DNA of 64,000 nt from Ditylenchus dipsaci (lineage: Eukaryota; Nematoda; Chromadorea; Rhabditida; Anguinidae). How positions within the stretch are numbered: position 1 is the stretch's first letter; each line of letters starts with the position of its first letter. The position numbers were made by a program, and so were the translations under genes. Below the pieces are notes generated by a model. That model searched no databases. It was not told the DNA's origin and was given only the letters and a program-made list of their open reading frames with translations. This document shows, piece after piece, positions 55,699 to 64,000 of the stretch. The stretch is taken from positions 372,001-436,000 of the forward strand of contig SADC01001182.1 in assembly GCA_004194705.1 (NCBI GenBank), read 5' to 3'.

Positions 55699-55899
55699 GA
55701 CGCTACTGGAATATACAGCCCCCCCCCTTAGGGGGTGCCGAAAACACCATTTTTGATTTTTTTTTTTTGAAAAACCTGATATGAGAACTAGCCAGGCCCT
55801 AAGCCTAAGACCTAAGCCTAAATTATTAGAGGGGAATGGTGTTGTCTATTTCAGCAGCGTCTTTTTTGGGAAGGAGGGGGGTGATATTCCAGTAGCGCC
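55699..55899. mobile_element. MITE with CGCTACTGGAATATAC ends, sister of 49125
   Basis: Left CGCTACTGGAATATACAGCCC, right ATTCCAGTAGCGCC. It lies immediately 3' of the Ig gene, mirroring the copy at its 5' side. Confidence 0.8.
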
Positions 55900-56129
55900 A
55901 AGATATTTTAGTAAAAAGAATGATTAGTTGTTAATTGCTGTTGAGATTATACAACTTTAGTCTTTACTTCACTGATTTTGCTGTCCGTACAAATTTCCTT
56001 AAAACTAATAAACATTAAAGAAAAAGACATAACTTTGACGCTCAATATATTTTAGACAATAAATCAGACAATATATGCAGACAATAAATCAACGTAGTCG
56101 AAATAATGTTACTGGAGACTTTGCGCGAG

Positions 56130-56260
56130 TACACGAAAAAATTATCCCGTGGCGAAATTCTCCTACGACAAAATTCGGCCGCGACAAAATACTACCGCGA
56201 CATTATTTGACCGAGACAAAATTCTACCGTGACAAAATTCTACCGATATATCATTTGACC
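56130..56260. repeat. CGACAAAATTCTACCG tandem repeat
   Basis: Six imperfect copies of a unit of about 16-20 bp (GACAAAATTCTACCGNG). The one-sided array resembles the subterminal iterons of the MULE-like elements. Confidence 0.6.
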
Positions 56261-56721
56261 ATTTGTGTAATGGTTGTCGATGATCGACATATTCAAAAGC
56301 TCGATCGCTTAACTAAATGGTTGGTCGAGTTTTCTCGGGAGAAATAATTCTTTTCTGACAAAGCCTGTAGCCCTGGTATTGAGTTCATTATCTTGTTTGC
56401 AGCTGCTTTTTTGCAGTCTTCCGACTTCATTGTGCTTCAGAGAAACATTCTGCCGAACTTCTCGAATGGCTTCTCTCGCTGATGTGGCTTACAGTACTCC
56501 CTGTGCTAGACTCTTGAAGGACTCTGAAGCTTGTGAAGGAGCGTGGTGATTTAGAGACGGCTTATTAGGACGGCCATATCTCTTTGGAATAAAAATGAAA
56601 CGATATATGGTTCTCTCTCATGCGCAAAAGTTTCTGCTGCAGAAGATCGACAATCTCCAGGCCGCTATTTCCAAATTTGACATCTGAATCTATTCTTAAA
56701 ATCTCGTTGTAATGTTGATCA

Positions 56722-57035
56722 CGCTGGACTGAAGTTATTTGTCTCTCTAATTAAGTCATTATGATAAATCAGTAAAATTTTGTCTCCAGGTTGAATTTGC
56801 AATTAGGCTTTTTGACATTCTAGGTACGATGGAAAATAAAGCCTATAAAAGGGGTCATTAAATCAAAAATGCTGTTGACGCCTTTCATATGCTTAATTTT
56901 CCATCGTACGTAGATTATAAAAAAGCCTAACGTAAAATTAAGTGTAAATGCAACCTGGAGACAAAATTTTACTGATTTATCGTAATGACTTTATTAGAGA
57001 GACAAATAATTTCAGTCCAATATAAGCTTGGGCGT
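56722..57035. mobile_element. Foldback MITE (TGGACTGAAGTTATTTGTCTC)
   Basis: Arms of about 75 bp (to CAGTAAAATTTTGTCTCCAGG) pair with 56940-57025, and a second pair (TACGATGGAAAAT / ATTTTCCATCGTA) lies inside. Confidence 0.75.
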
Positions 57036-57084
57036 CCATATGAAAAAAACATTTTGTTGATACATATTAATTAGTGTTGGCAAC

Positions 57085-57165
57085 CGGACAGGAATACGGC
57101 CGAAATCCGGTTCCGGTTTCCGGCCGGTCAAGATTGGAACTTTCCGGCTTTTCCGGTTTGATCAA
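57085..57165. repeat. CCGGTTTCCGGCCGG-type repeat end
   Basis: GGCCGAAATCCGGTTCCGGTTTCCGGCCGG iterations beginning GTGTTGGCAACCGGAC resemble one end of a hAT-type element; no partner found. Confidence 0.4.
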
Positions 57166-57324
57166 AATTCTAGAGATGCGGACAGGACAGGGCACTTTTG
57201 AACTTGATGCTGTGATTTTCCTTGTACCGAAATAATTATTTTAATGTCTCAAAGTGATTTTTATTAACTAAAAACAGGTAGACTTTTAATTGCAGCTCAT
57301 TTAAGTCAGCTTGCACCTGGTTTA

Positions 57325-57573
57325 CCGTATTCTCTCTAATAGAACCACACCCCCTTATTCGAAATGGTGTTTTTGGCATTCTGTTTTTGACCCACTTTTG
57401 AAGACTACGCTTATACAAGTCCCCCCTCTATTTGTAGCTCATCTCACTGGCTACAGAGTAATGGGTAACTTGTATAAAAGAAGTTTTAAAAAGTGGGTCA
57501 AAAACACAATGCACAAATACGGTTTTGAATCAGGGGCGGGGGGGGGGGTGTGGTTCTATTAGAGAGAATACGG
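57325..57573. mobile_element. pogo-type MITE (CCGTATTCTCTCTAATAG)
   Basis: TA-flanked (57323-57324, 57574-57575). Interior shares GTAGCTCATCTCACTGGCTAC and GTGGGTCAAAAACACAATG phrases with 50205-50529, so the two are of one subfamily. Confidence 0.9.
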
Positions 57574-57614
57574 TACGTCTTTTTGCCGCTGATTTCAGCG
57601 TTTTAAAAAAGAAG

Positions 57615-58085
57615 AAAAATAACTATTGTAACTATTTGGGGCAAATAGTTACAAATTTTTGAATTTGTAAGTAGTCAAAAATAGTTACAACGTGTAACTA
57701 TTTTGATTTTTGTGACTATTCTTGTAACTATTTCTTGACATGAAATCGAAATTTTTTCGAACTTTCAAGTAATTTGGTCATTTTTGGGTGAAAGAAAAAA
57801 ATAGAAGTGTATAACTCCCAATTTGCTTAGAAACATTTGGATACACAAGCCTATTTTCATTGGCTTTTGACCACTCTAGGTGTCCTTCTAAGCGATCTAA
57901 TCCTTTGCCAGTCCTGAATTTTACCCAAAATGACCAAATTACTTGAAAATTTTCGATTTGGTGTCAAGAAATAGTTACAAGAATAGTCACAAAGGTCAAA
58001 ACAGTTACACGTTGTAACTATTTTTTTAAATTATCGCTTACGTGTCGAGAAATAATACAAAAAAAGTTACAAAGTCAAAATAGTG
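57615..58085. mobile_element. Foldback element with GTAACTATTT iterons
   Basis: The left arm (57618-57760) and inverse right arm (57945-58075) share CAAAAATAGTTACAACGTGTAAC and TGTAACTATTTCTTGACA. No target duplication identified. Confidence 0.75.
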
Positions 58086-58340
58086 GTTGCAGTGATGAAT
58101 CCCCCACGGGGATTGCTCGGATGGAGGACATGCCTCATATTCGTGTTTCTCGAACCTGATTTCATGAGAACGCCGCGCTTTTTTTGATTCTGAGAAAAAA
58201 AATTTCGAACCACAGAGGGGGTATCACAAGGGGGGGTGGAATGTATCATGGTTTTAGTCAAAATTTCAAAAATGCAAATTGGCGCCTTTTGAATTTAAAA
58301 AAGAATAAGGGCTGCATTGGGAGGGGAAGGAAATAAAAGG
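58085..58340. repeat. Interspersed repeat, inverse of 9781-9990
   Basis: Contains CCCCCACGGGGAT, AACGCCGCGCTTTTTTTGATTC and GGCGCCTTTTGAATTTAAAA in the opposite orientation to the first copy. Confidence 0.65.
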
Positions 58341-58851
58341 GGCCACTTTTAACTCTAACGAGCTTTACCGATTTTGCTTTTAAGATTTCGGCTTTACACC
58401 TAATTATTTCGAGATTGACCCGAACTATTCCCTATTATGAAAGGGTTGAAAAATAATCCGACGGGTCTGACTCATGGAGGTTTACCGATATTGAATGAAA
58501 ATATGTCTGAGGACTCGAAAATTTTCGAGTTTTTGAGTTCAAAACTCGCAATCGGAGGTCTCGACTCGACAGCCTAATTATGAATAAAACAGAAAGTCTT
58601 TTGCATAGACTTACCCGTTAATATGTCAAAACATTGATTTTGGGATGTGACTTCAGATTGTAGTTGCTTTGCAATACAGACCCCGTCTTCGAAAAAATGC
58701 TCATAAATTTTTTTTCGACCAGACTTTGGCATCAAAGTTTCGCTGCTTTTAAAACGAAATACTTTCAAGGGCAAATCAAGCTTTCGACCGAAATTGAAAT
58801 CTTAACTTTCTGAATATATAATAGGAGAAAAATTATGCTGTGTGTTGCTAG

Positions 58852-59047
58852 CAGTGTTGTAAGTGGCACCTTGCGGCACCGCACCAGTGCCATGAGCTGG
58901 TGCCGGTGCCGAAATTTTCGAGGTCCGTGCCCTGAGCCGGTGCCGAAATTTTCAAAGTCGGTGCCGTGAGCTGGTGCCGGTGCCAAAAATTTTCGGTCGG
59001 TGCCGTTAGCTGGGGCCGGTGGCGCAATTTTAAGATTTACAACACTG
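58852..59047. mobile_element. hAT-type MITE with GTGCCGTGAGCTGGTGCC iterons
   Basis: Ends CAGTGTTGTAA...TTTACAACACTG. Flanks GTTGCTAG and GTTGAGAA agree at five of eight bases, a decayed duplication at best. The interior has four copies of an approximately 40-bp unit around GGTGCCGTGAGCTGGTGCCG. Confidence 0.7.
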
Positions 59048-59239
59048 GTTGAGAAAAGTCAAGGCGGGACCAGCAATTTTTTTTGAACCGTTCCATTTTT
59101 CACTCGTTCTGCTTCAACCTGATATTGATGACCTCATGCTACTTCTAAAACCTAGACAGAAACCTGGAAAAATAGTAAACAATAGGACTTTGTCGGGTCC
59201 AAATTGCCGATCAGCGTGCGCAGTGGGGAAGCGGAGATA

Positions 59240-59870
59240 GAAAAATACTCGATCCACCCTTTTGGTGACCCTTGAATAAAGGAACAGATCCTCTTCAACA
59301 ATAGGATCAGATCCCTAGCTGGCAGATATACTTAAGAGGGCTAGTGCAAGGCGAGAGGAGAACCGCCTACTCACAGGTCGTGTACCGGACTTTCAATGAC
59401 CTTTTACGCTCAGGTTTAATCAACTGAGTCGTATTACGCGCCCGTTAATTAACGATGACTGTAGGCCTTCGGAGAAACACGAGTCTCCGGATATGACTGG
59501 GATCCTCTGGGGGAGACGAGTAGGATTAATACCACAAATTTATTGCACCTCAAATTTAAGTAATTAAACCGATATTAAACATACGAACAAAAAAAGCATA
59601 TTATGGGACCACATGGGAGTATATAGGGTAAATCAACAAATATATGAAAAGGTTATATGGCTAACAAAATAGTGGAAACAAAGGCAACGGCAAGCAAGAA
59701 AAACATAAGCGAACTCGCAGAATATAAAAACACCAAAGAGAACAAATATATGGTAGTCACAAGTTATAAAAGTGGCACATCAAAAAAATTCTAAGTCCGG
59801 AAAAGACTTAGAAAATACAACAGCTATTAAATAAAATCAAAGGTCCCAAATATATTCTAAGTGCTAGGAT
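59240..59870. other. Sequence upstream of Harbinger nuclease
   Basis: More complex sequence than its surroundings, including CGCCCGTTAATTAACG at about 59440. N-terminal exons of the Harbinger transposase would be expected here but I recognise none. Confidence 0.35.
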
Positions 59871-59881
59871 TCTACATTTTG

Positions 59882-60572
59882 AGCAGGGAGATTTACAACA
59901 TTGCAAGATTTCCAAACGTGGTAGGAATAATAGACTGCACACACATCAGGATCCTTGCTTCACCAAATGCTATTGTAAGAGATTATGTCAACCGAAAGAA
60001 CCACCACTCAATTAATGTGCAAGCTGTCGTAGACCACGAGAGAAAGTTTGTCAATGTTGTAGCCAAATGGCAAGGGTGCACACATGATAGTTTCATTCTC
60101 CGCCACAGTAGCGTTTGGGAGGCATTTGAGTCACGACAGATGACTGGAATAATTTTGGGAGACTCAGGATATGCAAATCGGCCATGGTTGATGCCACCAA
60201 TTTCTTCCCCAAGAGATAGAGCGGAACAGCGGTAATATTTGTTGAGATATAAGCTGAAACAATATTTTTCATAAGTACAATAGTGCGCACGACAAAACAA
60301 GAGTTCTCATAGAGCATACCTTCGGCAGATGGAAACGAAGGTTCCACAGCCTGCATGGAGAGCTCCGCATTGCCTTACAAAACGTGCCTGATTACATAAT
60401 AGTCGCAGCCGTCCTTCACAACATTGCAGTTGATCTGAAACAACCAGATTTCCTTGGGCCAGAAGACGACTTTATAGACGATCAGCCAGAATGTCCAGAG
60501 CCTACCGATAACATATGCATTAGCAGTGGTAATGCCTACAGAAATCAAATTGTGCAAAACTACTTTGCTTAG
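59882..60572 (+). CDS. PIF/Harbinger nuclease (HARBI1-like), 5' incomplete
   Basis: A DDE nuclease domain. The first visible exon follows TTGAGCAG and encodes EIYNIARFPNVVGIIDCTHI (first Asp), later GCTHDSFILRHS and ILGDSGYANRPWLMPP (second Asp). An intron of about 50-60 bp lies near 60230-60290. The second exon gives AHDKTRVLIEHTFGRWKRRFH (catalytic Glu), then LHNIAVDLKQ and an acidic tail to TAG 60570-60572. The exact junction is uncertain: the obvious AG leaves the frame off by one, while an AG at 60283 keeps it. All three catalytic acidic residues are present. The N-terminal third is missing, and I see no terminal repeats with TWA duplications. Confidence 0.88.
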
Positions 60573-60729
60573 TTGCTTTTGGATTGAACTCGAAGCTTTA
60601 TTTTACTTTTCATTGTTATTTATATTATTTAAAAGAAAATGTGTATAGTTTGAAAAACATGTATAATTAGCTCATTTATTTGTGCAATGAAACATTTCAA
60701 GGTTAATAATGCTAAAAAGTAAAATTTAA

Positions 60730-63035
60730 AGGAGCATGCTTTCCTGTTGATAAGTCAATTGTTGATATTTGAATTCCCGGGGACAAAATCCTACACTATG
60801 GTTTTGGCACGAATTGTTTTTGAATGCAAACATTTTCTGTTTGAAATGTTCATTTTGAATTCTCGAATCAATATCGGTGTACTTCGCTGATCTGCTGCGA
60901 GTTTTACATTTTTTCTGGCTCGAAGATTGTGTTAACTGAGATGTTGCGTGCTGGTTTGTGGATCTCTGTGCCTAATTGGCATTCTTCTGTTTCAGAACAT
61001 CGACAAATCGGTAAAGGAGTGTGACTACGCTGCTCTGAAATGCATTAGATACGTTTTTTTAGCTATTTTGCCGTCTTTTTCTTTTCTTTTGTTCGTTCTT
61101 TTCAGGTTTCTTGCAAGGTGAATTCTACTGGTCGCTTGGGATCTGGTGCTGCTGTCTATTTGGATGCCGTCATTCAGTGTCTCTTTGTTCAGGTTTTCAT
61201 ACGCTGTTTATCTTGACCAAGCTTTTCAGGTTTTCGAATGTCTGGGGATGTCGGACGCAGCCGTAGGCTTTCTGATCTGGTTTCTCAAATGCTGAACTGA
61301 CCTGTCTTTACCAAAGTTTCGCAAATAGTTGCTCCTTAGTGCATTAGATAAGTTTTTTAGCCTCTTTGCCGTCTATCGCTTTTCTTTTGTTCTTTCTTTT
61401 CAGGTTTTGCAACTGAGGGTGTCAAGTGTTATGTCGGTTCAGCTGTATTTTTATCCTTTTCACAGAAACTCAGTCGCAAATTTATCGATCCAGTCTGTCA
61501 TCAAGCATATACAGTCTACACAAAATATTAGATAAGTTTCGTTTGCTTACTTGCCGGCTTTTTCTTTTTCGTTTTTTGTCTTTTCCAGGTAAAATTTCTC
61601 AAGTGTTCGGTATAGAAAAGAGGAGCTAAAAAGAGGTCACAAAGTGGTGTTTTCGAGAAATTGCAAGTCAGCAGCTAACTTCATGATCTGTAGCTACCCG
61701 AACTCATCCTCACGCGACTGGTTCTTCGCCTTTGTTAGTTAGTTATTCAATTTTTTTCCATGTCTTTGGCACAAACTGAGAGTGACATGGTATGGGTCAA
61801 AAACTTTGATATTGATATTTTAGGGTTGTTTTGGAAGTCCTAGGCGATTACGCAATTTTTTAAATAGTCTTTCCGCGCTATTGCCAAGGGATTGTATTGC
61901 TTTCGTATTGTTGACCTTTTTTCCAACTACAAGGTGTCCGGAAATTCTATAGATTCATTTTTTTTGTGTTTGAAAGTCAATCTATCCTTTTTGGGGTGAT
62001 GGGTAATCAGAAAATCCTCCATAACTCTTCGCTTCAACTCTGAGTATGTCCGATAATTGCTCTGCGTGTGACTACAAAAACTCGCAAATCTCAGCCACAA
62101 GAAACCACGAATGCCTCTTGCAAAATTTTATTTATTTCATTTATGAGCACATAAACACCGTACAATCAACACACATTCACGGACAGTACTTTGCACACTA
62201 TTTCTGGCACGTATACATTCAGCATCTGGTCCAACTTGCACACATATAACGATAAATATGGAACAAAGAGCCAATGACAAATCCAGAAATAAGTGACTAA
62301 CCGACCCGAATTTGCATGATGTCAATCAAAAACCTTTACGGCTAGTCCAGTTCAACCATAAATTCAAACAGACGACCTGAAAAAACGAAGAAAAGAAATA
62401 GACGGCAATTGAAGTGAAGAAACTTATGTATGCACCCAGGAGCGAAAATTCGCACAACTTTGAAAAATAGGCCGGTCCAGTACTTGAGACAACAAGATTA
62501 GAAAGCATAAAACTGCACCTATTATTATCAGAAATTCGAAGATCTGAAAAGCGTAGTAAGGATTGACTACAAACGTGATCGAAGAGATACTCAATCACGA
62601 CATCCAGATAGACAGCAACAACAGGTCCAATCGACCATCAGAATTTCCTAGTAAAAAAACTGAAAATAATGAACAAAAGAAAAGCGATAGACGGCAAAGA
62701 GGCTAAAAAACTTATCTAATGCATTTCAGAGCAGCGTAGTCACACTCCTTTACCGATTTGTCGATGTTCTGAAACAGAAGAATGCCAATTAGGCACAGAG
62801 ATCCACAAACCAGCACGCAACATCTCAGTTAACACAATCTTCGAGCCAGAAAAAATGTAAAACTCGCAGCAGATCAGCGAAGTACACCGATATTGATTCG
62901 AGAATTCAAAATGAACATTTCAAACAGAAAATGTTTGCATTCAAAAAACAATTCGTGCCAAAACCATAGTGTAGGATTTTGTCCCCGGGAATTCAAATAT
63001 CAACAAATGACTTATCAACAGGAAAGCATGCTCCT
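60730..63035. mobile_element. TTAA-flanked large palindromic element
   Basis: Ends AGGAGCATGCTTTCCTGTTG and inverse, flanked by TTAA (60726-60729, 63036-63039). Outer arms of about 340 bp are nearly identical, and weaker pairing continues inward to about 61600 and 62330. A cassette of about 60 bp recurs at about 61035-61105, 61340-61405, 61520-61590 and in inverse at 62650-62725 and 62378-62435: GCATTAGATAAGTTTTTTAG ... GCCGTCTATC ... CTTTTGTTC ... TTTTCAG. It ends like an intron acceptor each time. No transposase seen. Confidence 0.8.
61110..61290 (+). pseudogene. Histone H2A-like fragment in palindromic element
   Basis: After an acceptor-like TTTTCAG the plus strand reads GRLGSGAAVYLDAVIQCL (61130-61185), close to the H2A core G-R-V-G-[SA]-G-A-P-V-Y-L-A-A-V-L-E-Y-L at the start of the long histone-fold helix. 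After another TTTTCAG (61230) comes VFECLGMSDAA, placed where H2A has ELAGNAA. A diverged inverse copy at 62640-62580 shows VAVYLDVVIEYLF. Recognition is by eye only, and the fragment is too damaged to encode a histone. Confidence 0.45.
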
Positions 63036-63096
63036 TTAACCCTTAAAAATGTGTAGGTGAAATTTAGCTTCACTTGTTATCCACCCTCCGACCAGG

Positions 63097-63410
63097 CTAA
63101 GGATAAAATCCGCGGATAAAAATCCGTATTCACAGATTTTTATCCGCGGATATTTTCATTATTGCTACGGATATTTTTTTATCCGCGGATTTATCCCTAT
63201 CCGCGAATTTATCCGTGGATATTTTGATTATTGCTACCGGTCCAGATTTTATCCGCGGATAAAATCCGTGGATATATCCGCGGATTTATCCTTAGCTGCG
63301 GATAAATCCACGGATTTTTTCCTTATCCGCGGATAATTCTATCCGTGATTGTTACTACGGGTTTTTATCCGCGGATATTTTTATCCGTTGATTGTTACTA
63401 CCACCCTGCT
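63097..63410. repeat. ATCCGCGGAT iterated palindromes
   Basis: Ten or more copies of ATCCGCGGATAA or near variants in both orientations, alternating with ATTATTGCTAC. The same phrases occur at 53970-54050 in the Ig-gene intron. Probably the body of a foldback or hAT-type MITE. Confidence 0.7.
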
Positions 63411-63491
63411 TCATTTTTTCACTTTTTGATGAGTTTTGTGGTCATGCTGTACTTTTCCTTATAGAGCCCATTATGAACGGTAAACTCCCAA

Positions 63492-63630
63492 CTGCCATGA
63501 TTCCCAACTGTCATGACCCGACTGTCATGAGTGCCAACTGTCATGACCCGACTGTCATGAGTGCCAACTGTCATGACCCGACTGTCATGATTCCCAACTG
63601 TCATGACCCGACTGTCATGAGTCCAACGGT
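63492..63630. repeat. Tandem CCAACTGTCATGACCCGACTGTCATGAGTG
   Basis: About four copies of a 31-bp unit made of two CTGTCATGA half-units, ending near 63625. Short ORFs crossing it on both strands are repeat artefacts. Confidence 0.8.
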
Positions 63631-63719
63631 TATGGTTATATATCTCCTCACATATATCTCCCTTGCATATATCTCCCAAAATCCCATATTTAACTTATAT
63701 TTGTCTAACAACACTAATA

Positions 63720-63979
63720 CCGTATTTACTGTATTAAGTCCCCATGGGGAGTTATTTTTCAACCCTTAAAAAATCGGAAAAAAATATTTCGATTTTGAGA
63801 TTTTTGGGTGCTCAACCAAAATTTAAAAAGTGGAATCAGGTAAACTCGCGGCAACTAAGAAAACGCAAAAAACAGATTTGCGAAATGTTCGATCTAGGCT
63901 GAGATATAAGGTCCGTAGGGTGGGGACTTATTAGAGGGTGGGAGTTATTAGAGGGTGGGGAGTTAATACAGTAAATACG
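63720..63979. mobile_element. pogo-type MITE (CCGTATTTACTGTATTAAG)
   Basis: TA on both sides (63718-63719, 63980-63981). Ends pair (CCGTATTTACTGTATTAAGTCCCC / GGGGAGTTAATACAGTAAATACG), with GGGGACTTATTAGAGGGTGG repeats near the right end like those of 46475-48609. Confidence 0.88.
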
Positions 63980-64000
63980 TATACCGTTGTTGATGGCATC

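Noticed and set aside
63492..63630. Possible CRISPR array (regular repeat)
   Set aside because: Units are directly adjacent with no unique spacers, and the genome is clearly eukaryotic.
63392..63769. ORFs on both strands across 63419-63769
   Set aside because: Both arise from the 31-bp CTGTCATGA tandem array and have no independent coding signal.

Overview
The window is animal-like nuclear DNA: AT-rich, with short GT-AG introns (often 45-110 bp) whose acceptors read TTTTCAG or TTTTTAG, and almost entirely built of transposable elements, many nested. Short introns with that acceptor, plus palindromic elements flanked by TTAA and beginning AGGA, recall nematodes, but I cannot fix the phylum from sequence alone; 'small-intron invertebrate' is the safe reading.

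Layout. 62-365: end of a small unrecognised gene (-). 772-7474: a Tc1-family transposon with about 225-bp terminal inverted repeats, its transposase interrupted by a short-LTR Ty3/Gypsy element (1104-6109, -). 10411-11206: a three-exon NTF2-like gene (+). 11.2-16.2 kb: foldback elements, a TTAA palindrome and a 1.85-kb hAT element with a perfect 8-bp target duplication. 16.8-17.8 kb: protein-like minus-strand exons of unknown nature, cut by a MITE. 18955-22916: the most interesting host locus, a multi-exon gene (+) resembling the C-terminus of the nuclease scaffold SLX4, with its SAP + SLX1-binding-domain module repeated in tandem and apparently spliced in frame. 23-37 kb: palindromic MITEs, a hAT-like element with a BED finger, a MULE-like element with a FLYWCH-like finger, a decayed pogo/Tigger copy, and a 1.04-kb MULE-like element carrying GACAATTTATCACA iterons. 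38476-38548: tRNA-Arg(ACG) (-), its upstream flank split by a 1.9-kb element with a TAA duplication. 42-49 kb: a composite region holding a nearly complete pogo-family transposon (46475-48609) whose ends match several MITEs in the window. About 49.4-55.5 kb: an eight-exon immunoglobulin-superfamily type I membrane protein (+), introns packed with MITEs. 59882-60572: PIF/Harbinger nuclease with all three catalytic acidic residues. 60730-63035: a large TTAA-flanked palindrome containing histone H2A-like coding fragments. 63.1-64 kb: iterated palindromic repeats and another pogo MITE.

Autonomous-looking DNA transposons of the Tc1, pogo, hAT, MULE and PIF groups coexist with non-autonomous partners carrying matching ends and target duplications. 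The small introns of the SLX4-like and Ig genes have been enlarged by these insertions. One caution applies throughout: single-base indels, often in homopolymers, dominate differences between terminal repeats and break otherwise good reading frames, so some 'pseudogenes' may be assembly artefacts.
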